A stretch of DNA of 64,000 bases from a candidate division SR1 bacterium Aalborg_AAW-1. Its GTDB lineage: Bacteria > Patescibacteriota > Gracilibacteria > Absconditabacterales > Absconditicoccaceae. Shown in pieces: positions 22,540-33,454 of this stretch. The stretch lies in NCBI GenBank assembly GCA_001007975.1, contig CP011268.1:124001-188000 (forward strand), in the 5' to 3' direction. Position 1 is the stretch's first letter, and every line of letters begins with the position of its first letter. The notes beneath the pieces are model-generated. The model ran no database searches, was not told the DNA's origin, and worked only from the letters and a program-made list of their open reading frames with translations. Made by a program: the position numbers and the translations under genes.

Positions 22540-22567
22540 TTGACAAAAGAAGAAAATAGATTATAAT
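22540..22567 (+). promoter_or_regulatory. consensus sigma70 promoter of the 54-aa gene
   Basis: TTGACA (22540-22545), 16-nt spacer, TATAAT (22562-22567): both hexamers match the consensus exactly. Start of transcription would be near 22574, 38 bases before the ATG. Confidence 0.7.
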
Positions 22568-22611
22568 GATATTGTTCATCAAGAACTATTTATCTTCTTC
22601 CTTAAAACACA

Positions 22612-22776
22612 ATGGCAAAAAAAATCGTAGACCACGTACATGAAAAGACACCTCACAAAGATCGTCTTATACTTGTAGCTCTTGTAGCAATCCTTGCATT
22701 TACAGTAGTGAATACAGTAATTCTTAGTGCTGAAGTTGCAGTTTCTTGAGCTGAACTTGCTGCTGCAGTAGTATAA
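22612..22776 (+). CDS. 54-aa single-pass membrane peptide
   Basis: Small protein with a charged N-terminus MAKKIVDHVHEKTPHKDR, one membrane helix (LILVALVAILAFTVVNTVI, residues 19-37) and a short Ala/Val-rich C-terminus with one UGA-coded Gly (VSGAELAAAVV). It has a perfect consensus promoter at 22540-22567 and its own terminator at 22808-22832, so it is a stand-alone and probably well-expressed gene. No family recognised. Too short for a default ORF cutoff, yet the flanking signals argue it is real. Confidence 0.75.
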
Positions 22777-22807
22777 AACAATTGTATATGAATTTTGTAT
22801 ACATATT

Positions 22808-22832
22808 AATCTCTCATAAGAGAGATTTTTTT
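22808..22832 (+). terminator. intrinsic terminator of the 54-aa gene
   Basis: AATCTCTC (22808-22815), loop ATAA, GAGAGATT, then five more T. Confidence 0.8.
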
Positions 22833-22846
22833 ACGCTAATTTTTTC

Positions 22847-22875
22847 TTGCTTTCTCTGCTCTGTATCAGTATAGT
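22847..22875 (+). promoter_or_regulatory. putative promoter of a non-coding unit
   Basis: TTGCTT (22847-22852), 17-nt spacer, TATAGT (22870-22875), with the -10 in the 14-mer TATCAGTATAGTAA also found at 8906-8921. Confidence 0.4.
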
Positions 22876-22881
22876 AATAAG

Positions 22882-23075
22882 CAGTTATTTTGACATAATA
22901 ACCCTCTTACTTCTATGGCATTATTCTTATATCAGTATTCAGTGGTGGTCTCCTAACCAGAGACTCCGCCGTGCGTCATCCCGAGTATATCGAAGGATCT
23001 CCCACTATAGCATATACTAGTCTCTCATTATTCCTTTCTGTAAGGCAATTTTGGGAGATTTTCTTTTTAATCTAA
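22882..23075 (+). ncRNA. candidate structured RNA with a dispersed-repeat motif
   Basis: This fills the 313-base gap before the next gene and has no ORF, with UGA as stop or Gly. Visible pairings: GTCTC/GAGAC around CTAACCA (about 22946-22964), AGTGG/CCACT enclosing that hairpin, CGA/TCG flanked by ATCC/GGAT, and ATCTCCC pairing with GGGAGAT just before TTTCTTTTT near 23060, which may act as terminator. Bases from GCGTCATCCCGAG to CGAAGGATCTCCC resemble a common dispersed repeat. Whether this is an RNA gene, a leader of the next gene or a repeat relic is unresolved. Confidence 0.3.
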
Positions 23076-23089
23076 TATTATTAATTAAT

Positions 23090-23704
23090 ATGTGGCAAAA
23101 CATACCTTGAGACAAGAACATGTGAAATAATTTAGGATATATACTTTCTATATGTTTCTTTATTCCTTTAATTAGTTCATACTTATTCAAGATACAGGAT
23201 AAAATTATTTTTACTGTAATATGATTTTTGATATCATTTGCATTATACTTTTGATTTCTACTACTAAAAAATTATCTTAATATTAATTGATATTTTATAT
23301 ATTCACAAAATGAATTAATAGAAAATCGAAAAAAATATTGAACATATCCAATTGAAGAAATTGAAACAGGAACCAGAATATTACCTTCTTCTTATGTTGC
23401 AAATTTAATTGTTGAAGTATTAATAAAAACTAAAGTAGAATGAAAAATAGTAACAAGTAATACAACTTTTTCAAAAAAGGATCTTCCAGCAGATATGTAT
23501 GAAAAAATATATCAATCTTACACTTTACATGATAGATTAATATGAGCGAAAGACAAATATAAAAATGAGATAGAAAATTTTCTAAAAGATAGATATGATA
23601 TCTATTTATGAAAAGAACTCATAGTTTACCAAAATCCTGACGATCCTAATGATTTCATAATTAAAAATCCATTTGAAGATCAAAATTCACAAAATAAATC
23701 ATAA
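23090..23704 (+). CDS. hypothetical membrane protein
   Basis: No family recognised. 204 aa with two adjacent membrane segments (about residues 15-34, GYILSICFFIPLISSYLF, and 40-60, IFTVIGFLISFALYFGFLLL) and a cytosolic-looking, charged C-terminal domain of 140 residues (NELIENRKKYGTYPIEE, then FLKDRYDIYLGKELIVY). Nine UGAs are glycines, so the gene is entirely hidden under the standard code. It precedes valS by 27 bases and may be cotranscribed. Confidence 0.7.
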
Positions 23705-23731
23705 TTTATACTTTAAAATTTACTACTTCCT

Positions 23732-26155
23732 ATGGCAAACTACTCTATCCACGATCGCGAATCACATCGACAACAGTTCTGGATCGATAATAATACGTAT
23801 AAATTCGATCCAACAGACACTTCCAGACCACTCTACACTATAGATACTCCTCCACCAACCGTGTCAGGAACCCTCCATATTGGACATATTTTTTCCTATA
23901 CACAAGCTGAGATTATCGCCAGATACAAGCGTATGACAGGACACAATGTCTACTATCCAGTTGGATATGATGACAATGGTATCCCGACGGAGATTCTGGT
24001 ACAGAAAGAACTGGGTGATCAAGCCAAACTTACCTGAACGGCAGTCAGGGATATGGATAGAAAAACGTTTGTGAATGCTTGTCTGGATATTACTGCACAA
24101 TATCGTGATGAATACAAAGCACTCTGGCAGTCAGTGGGGATGAGCTTTGATCGAGATATGACCTACTCTACGATATCTCCTATGGTACAGAAGATTGCAC
24201 AAGAGAGATTCGCAGAACTCTATAAGAAATGAGCCATCGTTCGCAAAGAATTCCCTGCACTCTGGGATTGGGCAAATCAAACAACTATCGCTCAAGCTGA
24301 AACGGAAGAAAAAGAAGAAGATGCATTTTTCAATGATGTAAGATTTGATGTCGAAGGTGGTGAACACATCATCATCGCTACAACCAGACCAGAACTCATG
24401 CCTGCTTGTGTAGCAGTATTTGTAAACCCTGAAGATAGTAGATATACGCATATGCTTGGAAAATTTGCTATTACTCCTTTTGGACACAAAGTACCAATCT
24501 TGGCTGATGAGAAAGCTAAAATGGATAAAGGAACGGGAGCCGTGATGTGTTGTAGTTATGGTGATGAGACGGATATTTACTGGATCATGACGCATAAGCT
24601 TGAACCTCGCATTATCGTAGGAAGAGACGGTCGTATCCACAATAGTGGTGTCGAAGAGATCGAAAACCTCAAACCCAAACAAGCCAGAGAAGCGATCATT
24701 CCCATCTTAGAAGAAAAAGGAAATCTCATCAAAAGAACACCTATCAGACAAGGTATTATGTACTCAGAGAGAGGAAAAGTACCTGTTGAGATTATCCCTG
24801 TGACACAATGGTTTATTAATATCATCCCAATCAAAGATCAACTCATCACCTATGCTAATGAGATGAATTTTTTACCAACTCATATGCAAAAAAGATACGA
24901 TGACTGGGTAGAAAATCTTCAATGGGACTGGAATATTTCTCGTAGTAGATCGTTTGGAATTCCCCTTCCAGTATGGTATAGTAAAATAACTGGTGAAGTT
25001 ATTCTTCCTGATACAGATCAATATCCTATTGATCCTCTTACAGAATCACCGAAAAACTTACCTGCCTGACATACCTTGGATGATATTATTCGTGAAGAGA
25101 TGGTCTTGGATACGTGGTTCACGTCTGGTATCTCTATCGATGTTAATAAGGAAATTATGAAAAAAAATGGAGTACAAGATATTCCTGCTACGTTTGATCT
25201 TCGTCCACAGGCACACGACATTATCCGTACATGGTTACTCTACACGGTAGTACAATCTCACTATGCTAGAGAAACGAAACCTTTTGATCATGTCATGATC
25301 TCAGGTCACGTACTCGCTGGTAAAGGAGAAAAAATTTCTAAATCAAAAGGTAATGCTAAATTCTGACCCAAAGAGCTGTTAGAGCAATTCGGTGCTGATG
25401 CAGTAAGATATCGAGCAGCAAGTGGCCAATTAGGGAAAGATATCGTCTTTGAAGAAACAGAACTCAAAAATGGACAAAGACTTATCACAAAACTCTGGAA
25501 TGCTTGTCAATTTGTAAAAATTCATATTGAATCAAGTAATCAAGAATTAGAAACTAATGATCTCTACCCTACTGACCAACGAATACTTTCTCGTCTCAAC
25601 GAAACCGTAGCTAAAGTAACCAAGGCCTATGATAACTACGAAGTTGGTCTGGCAAAAATTGCTTTTGAAGAATTCTTCTGGCGTGATTTCTGTGACAATT
25701 ATCTAGAACTTATCAAAAATAGACTCTATAAACCTGAACTCTACACAAATGGAGAAGAACTCAAAGTATCAGCTCAATATGCTCTTTCTCAGTGTTTCTG
25801 GACTATTTTGCGTCTGATTGCGCCTATCATTCCCCATGTAACAGAAGAATTATATCAGGATATTTTTAAATCTCAGTATGGATTACATTCAATACATCAA
25901 GCTACCATTCCTGCAATACAATCTATAAAGTCTATAATTCTTGATGATATTATAACTATCATATCTGATGTCAGATGATATAAAACTTCTCATAAACTCT
26001 CTCTATGATCAGAATTACAAAAAATAGTAATCAGCTGACCACAGTCACTTCTTGATAGTATTCAACCATATGAGATAGATATTTTGGGTGTAACCAAATC
26101 AAATAGCATTGAATATAACATTGCTGATAATTATAGTATTGATATAGTTGCATAA
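23732..26155 (+). CDS. valS: valyl-tRNA synthetase, archaeal-like type
   Basis: Class Ia synthetase charging tRNA-Val. 807 aa, shorter than the roughly 950 of E. coli. HIGH lies in PPPTVSGTLHIGH (about residues 40-52), the editing domain has ATTRPELMPACVAV, and the KMSKS loop is GEKISKSKGN with Ile for Met. UGA codes a Gly between NAKF and PKELLEQFG. The C-terminal coiled-coil arm of typical bacterial ValRS appears absent. ATTRPEL-(L/M)-PACVA and the short length resemble archaeal and Rickettsiales ValRS, suggesting transfer; a tree would be needed. Confidence 0.94.
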
Positions 26156-26191
26156 TTAACTCAACCATTCATTTTCCATTTTTTTATTGTC

Positions 26192-26893
26192 ATGCATTAC
26201 CCGCGTCATATCGGTATCATTCCAGATGGGAATAGAACACGAGCTCAAGAACGTGAACTTCCTAGCATTTTTTGACATAAAGCTGGTTTTGAAAATTCTA
26301 AAAAACTTGTTGAATACTGTTTTTTACAAACAGAAGTAGAATGTATAACATTACGATGAGCAAGCACAGAAAATATACAAGAAAGATCTCCTCAAGAACT
26401 TGAATATTTATATGATATTTATCAAACCATTGATGATGATATGAAAGAATTTTATCTTGAACATGGTATAGGATATAAACGAGTCTGATCCTCTGAGTGA
26501 TTACCGGACAAATTAGTAGATTTCTTTCATCAACAAGAAAAAAAATTTATATCAAAAAATGGGAAATACATCATCTTAGCTGTTAATTATGGAGGGAACG
26601 ATGAAATTATAAGAGGTATTAATAGCTTACTCCAGAATAATCCCAATCTACAATCCGTATCAGAACAGCAACTTTCAGATACTATGGATTTATGATCATT
26701 CCCAGCTGTGGATCTCGTTATTAGAACAAAAGGTGAAATGGCAAAAAGACTATCTGGTTTTATGACTCGATGGATAAGTTATGCAGAGCTTTATTTTTCA
26801 GACAAATTCTTTCCTGATTTTAGTATAGAAGAGCTTCAAAAAGCATTAGAACGATATGATAGTATTGTAAAATATAGAAATTTTTGAAAATAA
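26192..26893 (+). CDS. uppS: cis-prenyltransferase (undecaprenyl diphosphate synthase)
   Basis: Makes the polyprenyl carrier for envelope sugars. 233 aa. The catalytic Asp is in HIGIIPDGNRTRA (residues 6-18); the usual bacterial form is MDGNGRWA, whereas PDGNR is more like archaeal and eukaryotic enzymes. Further landmarks: LRGASTEN (WAFSTEN region), ILAVNYGG, DLVIRTKGEMAKRLSGF and YAELYFSDKFFPDF. UGA codes Gly at FGHKAGF, LRGAS and others. Lies 36 bases after valS. Confidence 0.9.
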
Positions 26894-26944
26894 ATACTTA
26901 TAAAATAATAGTATTCATTACATAATACCAACAAGAAATTATCC

Positions 26945-26973
26945 TTGCATACCATCCATAAGATGACTATAAT
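26945..26973 (+). promoter_or_regulatory. secA promoter
   Basis: TTGCAT (26945-26950), 17-nt spacer, TATAAT (26968-26973). An inverted repeat, AAATTATCCTT with AAGGGTAATTTTTT (26936-26988), overlaps it and could terminate uppS transcription or serve regulation; both cannot be decided here. Confidence 0.5.
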
Positions 26974-27007
26974 GAAGGGTAATTTTTTAATATACAATAT
27001 CAGTATT

Positions 27008-30000
27008 ATGTTTAATTGGATTATCAATAGTGTGGCTTGAAATTATAACGAAAGACAAATCAAATCACTTCTACCTCTAGTACAAAAAATAAATACTCTT
27101 TCTGACTCAATGGACGTATGGACAGATGATGAAATAAAAGCTCGTTCTTGAGAGCTTAAGTCTATCGTTTCACAGATCAATCTTCCTAAAAAAATAAAAG
27201 ATAAAGAAGGAAATTGGAAATTAGAATCCAATCATTCATCTTTAGATGAATATCTTCCTGAAGCATTTGCTCTGGTAAAGCAAGCAGCAAAAAGACTTGT
27301 AGGTACATCCTACACTATAAAAGGCAATGAAGTGGTATGGAATATGGTTCCTTATGATGTACAAATTATTGGAGGTATCAATCTGCATAAAGGAAAAATT
27401 TCAGAAATGAAGACAGGAGAAGGTAAAACCCTCGTTGCTACTATGCCTGCCTATCTCAATGCACTAACAGGGCGTGGTGTACATGTTATTACTGTGAACG
27501 ATTACCTTGCTTCTCGTGACAGCGATCAGATGAGAATTCTTTTTGAATTTCTCGGTATGAGTGTAGGATGTGTAACGAAAGGAACTCCTCCTCATATGAG
27601 AAGAGCTGAATATGAAAAAGATATCACCTATGTAGAAAATAGTGAATTAGGATTTGACTATCTGAGAGACAATCTTGTTAAATCTCTTGATGATAGATCA
27701 GTACTCCGAAGACCACTTTACTATGGAATTGTTGATGAAGTCGACAGTATTTTAATTGATGAATCGAGAACTCCTCTTATTATTTCAGAACCTGATTCTG
27801 AACCCACAGAAAAATATGCCTACTATGCACAAATCGTACCTACTCTCACTCCAAGTAAAACCAAGAAAAAAGTCAGTAAATGATTTCTTGCAGAACTTCT
27901 TAATAAAGAAGATGAAGATACTACCGAAGATCAAGGAGATTATTTTGTTGATGAAAAGCTTAAAACAGTTTCTCTCAGTTCACAAGGTATTGAAAAATTA
28001 GAAAAGATTCTCAACGTAGAAAATATTTATAGAGATCTCTGATATGAAGAAATTCATCATATAGAAAATGCACTCAAAGCATATGCTTGTTACACCAATG
28101 GGAAAGAATATCTTATTAATAGTGGAGAAATCATTATCGTTGATGAAAACACAGGTCGTGCACAACCAGGAAGAAGATTCTCACAAGGACTTCATCAAGC
28201 AATCGAAGCTAAAGAAAATGTAACTATCCAAAGAGAATCCAAAACACTTGCTACCATTACGTATCAAAACTTCTTCAAACTCTACTATAAATTGGGTGGT
28301 ATGACAGGTACTGCAACGACAGAAGGAGAAGAATTTGATAGTATTTATAATCTCCATGTACTTGCTATACCTACGAATAAACCTGTTATTAGAGTAGATA
28401 TTAATGATAAAGTATTTTTTAATCAACATGCAAAATGGAAAGCTGTCGTAGATCAAATTGCTTTCTCTCACAGTATTGGACAACCACTTCTTATTGGTAC
28501 ATCATCGATTAGTACATCAGAGTTTGTTAGTTCATTACTGACTCAGCGTAACATAAAACATTCTGTACTCAATGCAAAATATCATGAACAAGAAGCAAGT
28601 ATTATTTCTCGTGCTTGACAACTATGATCTGTAGTTGTAGCAACTAATATGGCTTGACGTGGAACAGACATCAAACTCAGTGACGATCTTAACAACCAAC
28701 TTGCTCTTCACTATGCTCAGTGGATAGAACAGACTATATCTGGAAACAACATCAATACAACACCATGATCAGTAAAGGCAAATATTTTCTCCAATTATGA
28801 ATTTGAGCTTACCATAGATGCTTTAAAAAATCAATTTTCTGACTTAAATGAAGATATAATTATTGCATCATATAAAACATTACAATCATTTTGAGACTAC
28901 ACTATCAAAATCAATCTCAATACAAAAAAGAAATTCCCTCATGAATACTATGCACAAATTCTTATATCACATCAAAAAACTAAAGTTAGTGATGGCTGAA
29001 TAGAAAGAAATTTTCACTATGGATTATGAATTATAGGTACTGAAAAACACGAATCAAGAAGAATAGATAATCAACTTCGTGGACGTGCTGGTAGACAAGG
29101 AGATCCTGGATTCTCTGTATTCTATGTTGCACTTGATGATACTATTATGCGTAAAATGTGAGGAGAAAAAATTCAATGAGTTGCATCTCTACTTTTACCA
29201 AAATCAGAACTGGAAAATTTAGAACTTACACAAAGTCAATTTACAAGTTCCATCATTAGAGCGCAAAAACAAATGGAAGGACGACACTTTAGTACAAGAA
29301 AGCATCTTTTTGACTATGATAGTGTTATTGATAAACAAAGACAATCTATCTATGGAAGAAGAGATAATATACTTCAGACACTTCATGACATTTATCATCC
29401 TAATGATAACAAACTTGATCATAAAACTCAGCAAGTTGATACTCTCATTACACATATTACGGATCTTGTACAAGGTTCTGTTGAAAGTTTCTTGCAAATA
29501 CAATACACATTAGGTACTTCTCAAGAAGAAATTCTTGATCTTATTAATAAAGAATATGGATTATCACTTGATGAAAGTCATATGGTATGATCTCTATACA
29601 ACAAATCCGCACAACATATTGCAGCTCATATTATTAGCAAACTTTCAGATGCAAGAAATCTTCTTGGAGATGACGTGTTTGTAAGAGTATGTGCAAACAT
29701 TTACCTCACTATGATTGATAGAAATTGGGTAGAACATATTGATGAAATGCAATATCTCAGAGAGAAAGTTTGATTAGTGGGTTACGCACAACTTGATCCT
29801 CTCGTCATATATAAGAAAGAAAGTTATGAAAAATACAAGGCTCTTAACACTCTTATCAATCAAAGCACAGTAAGTGTATTGTCAAATACCAACTTTGAAC
29901 AAATAGCAGAAAACATAAAAAATCAACAAGCACAACAACTACAACTTATGCAAGAACAACAAGACAACAATACTGATATTTTACAAAAATTAAAAACAGC

Positions 30001-30283
30001 TGCACAAGAGACTCCTAGAACTCTACAAGTCCAACCACAGCAAGCTGAAATAATTATTAATACAAAACAAAAAAACGACGATTGATTTGAAATTATTGAA
30101 CTTGACAATACAAATAATAATCAATCTCTTCAAGGGGCACAAACCTTCACCGTACAAAAATCAAACAAGCTTCGTCCCAATGACAAAGTAACCGTGAGAT
30201 ACGTTGATGGTAAAGTAGAATTTGATGTAAAATACAAAAAAGTAGCAGATGACATCAAAGCAGGGAAAGCAGAAATTATTTAA
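27008..30283 (+). CDS. secA: SecA preprotein translocase ATPase
   Basis: Motor of the Sec export pathway. 1091 aa, longer than the usual 850-900. Landmarks: [11 protein letters not shown] (Walker A, about residue 133), [18 protein letters not shown] (about 240), [12 protein letters not shown], the helicase motif AGRGTDIKL and [17 protein letters not shown] encodes many of these glycines. Insertions relative to short SecA lie around residues 285-330 and 575-660. The C-terminal zinc-binding (Cys-rich) tail is missing; instead a Gln-rich linker leads to [18 protein letters not shown] and ends KAGKAEII. Confidence 0.97.
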
Positions 30284-30343
30284 TCAACAATTATTACTTG
30301 TATCACATATAAATAAAGTGATTTTTTTGCGAATAACTACTAT

Positions 30344-32077
30344 ATGAACTACAGACTCTTAACAGAAAACCATACTAGCCCACTACTTGATCGTCTCCTC
30401 TCTGTAAGATGAGTGTTTGAAGAACATGAAAGTTTTCTCAATCCTACACTCAGTGAGAACCGATGAGATTCTTTTAATCTCAATGATATGGATAAAGGTA
30501 CAGATATTCTTATTCAAGCTATGAAAGATCGTAAATCTATTTGTATATTTGGAGACTACGATGTCGATGGTGTTACTTCAAGCTATCTTATGTACTTACT
30601 ATTATCACAATATCTTAAGTATCCTAAAGTAAAAATAATGTATCCTGACAGATTGAAAGACGGTTATGGTATGAAAATACATCATGTCGATACTATGAAA
30701 GCAGCTGGTCATGATCTTATTATCACAGTAGATAATGGTATCACCAGCATTCAAGAAATGATCCATGCCAAAAATCTTGGCATGCAAGTTATCATAACAG
30801 ATCACCACAAAGCTCTTGAAATCATACCAGAAGCTGATGCTGTCATCAATCCTCAAATTTCAAACAACTATGAATTTAAATGACTATGTTGAGCAGGAGT
30901 GGTATTTAAGTTTACTCATGCTTTACTAAAAAAAAGTACTCTTTCTCCAGAACAACAACAATCAATCATGAATCATTTTTTACCTATTGTATCAATAGCT
31001 ACCGTAGCTGACTGTGTTCCACTCTTAGGAGAAAATAGAGCAATTGTTAAAAGATGACTAGCTCAGATGACAAGAAGAAAATATATATTACCATCTCTCG
31101 ATTGATTGCTTGATTTCGTGAACATTTCCTGACCATTAAAAAGTTTTCACATAGGTTTTGTGATAGGACCAAGGATTAATGCATGATGAAGGTTAGCTAC
31201 AGGATATGATAGTCTAAAAACATTACTCTTTACTGGAGAGAAGCAAATTGAAGCATTAAAAAATCTTGATACAATAAATGATGAAAGGAAAAAACTACAA
31301 AAAGATGCATTAGAATTATGCCTTGAACAAATAGATGTACAACAATCTATTCTTATCGCAACAGATCCATCATTTCACGAAGGTATTGTAGGTATTGTGG
31401 CAGGTAGAATTACAGAAAAATATAATAAGCCTTCTATTGTCCTTCATATCAGTTCAGAAAAAAATATTGCAGTTTGAAGTCTTAGAGGACCAGATCACTT
31501 TGATGTCATGAAAATGATGCAACGAATACAAACACAATCATATGGAAAATGAAAAGAGTCAGATAAAGGTATTTTAATAAGATTTGGTGGACACAAACAA
31601 GCTTGATGACTGAGTATTCATCTGGATGATCTCTGAATACTAAAGCAATTAGCACAAGACTATGCTTCATCAACTATTACAGCACAACAAGAGAAAAAAC
31701 AAATCAATGTTGATACCATTCTCCACGCTCATGAGTGGAATGAAACAACACTCAAACCACTTGACCAAATGGAACCATTTGGGAAAAGCAATGAAGAACC
31801 CATATTTGCATTACAAAACACTCTCATAAAGTGAGTAGAGACAGTAGGAACAAGAGGAAAGTGACATCTTAAAATCACTCTCAATCATGAATGAAAGCAC
31901 ATTGAAGCACTTTATCGATCAAAAGGAGATAGGTGAGAAGAGTTTTCACTATGATCTCAAATTGACATTATTGGAAAAGTAAAATTTGATCATTATAAAC
32001 AACAACATTATATTGATGGAACATTATTAGATAATGAAGAAAATCCAGATCTCATCAATGAAGAAGAAAGCGAATAA
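30344..32077 (+). CDS. recJ: RecJ single-strand DNA 5'-3' exonuclease
   Basis: DHH-superfamily nuclease used in recombination and mismatch repair. 577 aa. Manganese-binding motifs: FGDYDVDGVTSSY (about residue 68), DNGITS, ITDHHKALE (DHH, about 151) and the family motif LCGAGVVFKF, where two glycines are UGA. The DHHA1 domain appears as GGHKQAGGLSI around residue 420, followed by an OB-like C-terminal domain. It is 60 bases after secA and 24 before nth, so repair genes cluster here. Confidence 0.95.
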
Positions 32078-32101
32078 AAAAAAGATTATATTTTCGTACC
32101 T

Positions 32102-32770
32102 ATGATTTATATCCCATATATAATGCAAAAAAAAAATATTGATATTTTCTTTACTACATTACAAAAACTCTATCCAGAAAATCGTACTGATCTCATCTGG
32201 AAAACTCCTTGGCAACTCCTCGTGGCTGTCGTAATGTCTGCTCAAACAACAGATAAACAAGTTAACAATGTTACCAAGCATTTTTTCGATAATATACAAA
32301 CACCTTATGATACTCTACAACTCTCACTAGAGCAACGATCTCAACTCATCAAATGAGTCAACTATGCTCCAACGAAAGCTAGAAATCTCTATACAACAGC
32401 TCAAATGCTGACTGAAGGTCGTACACATCCGAACTATCACATACCGGATACTCTGTCAGATCTCATCAAACTTTCCTGAGTTGGAGAGAAGACAGCAAAA
32501 GTTATCCTTCATGTCTTATATAACACCAATGACATTGCCGTAGATACTCATGTACATCGTGTCATGAATAGGATTGGACTCGTAAATACAGCATCACCAA
32601 TTCAAACATCAAAAATCATTGATAATGCTATACCAAAACGTTATGCTTATATAGCACATCACACGTTGATCTTCTTCGGACGTTATCATTGTCTTGCTCG
32701 TAAACCCAAATGCGAATCATGTCCCTTTACTTCGTTCTGTAGATATTACAAAAACAATATAAATTCTTAA
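32102..32770 (+). CDS. nth: endonuclease III (Nth)
   Basis: Bifunctional DNA glycosylase/AP lyase for oxidised pyrimidines. 222 aa, normal length. The helix-hairpin-helix is LSGVGEKTAKVI with catalytic Lys near residue 125; the catalytic Asp is in IAVDTHVHRV. The C-terminal cysteines of the [4Fe-4S] cluster follow the C-x6-C-x2-C-x5-C spacing (CLARKPKCESCPFTSFC). UGA codes Gly in LSGVGE. An in-frame ATG at 32123 (MQKKN) is an alternative start. Confidence 0.95.
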
Positions 32771-32797
32771 TATTTAATTCTTAATATGTAATGTTTA

Positions 32798-33454
32798 ATG
32801 CAAGAAACAATTATCCTAACACTCAACAACATGATGGCATCATCACCATTACTTATCACCCTTATTCCAATTCTAGGAGATGTTTTTGTCTTCTCTTATC
32901 CAATTTACCTCATATATCTGTATTTCTCACATCCAGAAAATATGAGTCGATGGAAGAAGATTTTTCATATATCAGAAGAAAAAACTCAAAAAAATAATGC
33001 CCTGACTATCTTCTTCGCTGCTGCTACAGGAGTAATTATGAACTACATTATCAAATTTTTTGTTACAGAACAGAGACCCTATCATGTTATCGACCTTGCA
33101 GTAAATCCCAAAGAGTCACTTATTCTCAAAAGTATTCCTACAGATTCCTTTCCCTCTGATCATGCTACAGTAGGAATGAGTATTGCACTCACTACGCTCA
33201 TCTTAGGATACAGATATCATAACACTCAGATGATTAAAATTGGTTGGATATTTATTGCCTTTACGCTCATCATGAATATCTCTCGTATCACTATCGGTGT
33301 CCATCGACCAGCAGATATTCTCTGAGGTATGGGAATAGGTATCATAGCAGCTCTTCTACTGACATATGATCCAGTTTATAATTTTTTGAGTAAAAAAATA
33401 TATACTCCTGTTATGAGATTTCAGGAATATATATTTGGAAAGATTATGAAATAA
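32798..33454 (+). CDS. PAP2-family membrane phosphatase (BcrC-like)
   Basis: Probable undecaprenyl-pyrophosphate phosphatase recycling the lipid carrier made by UppS; lipid phosphate phosphatase activity is the alternative. 218 aa with about six hydrophobic segments. All three catalytic motifs are visible: K-x6-RP (KFFVTEQRP, near residue 85), PSDH (near 119, usually PSGH) and SR-x5-H-x3-D (SRITIGVHRPAD, near 161). One UGA lies right after that last motif (33325-33327). Its stop codon abuts the stop of the convergent 460-aa gene. Confidence 0.88.

Noticed and set aside
24131-24682. 183-aa minus-strand ORF
   Set aside because: Antisense to valS; no family features and the sense frame is fully explained.
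27008-30283. secA as a frameshifted or decayed gene
   Set aside because: Breaks occur only at UGA and all fragments are in one frame; with UGA as Gly it is intact.
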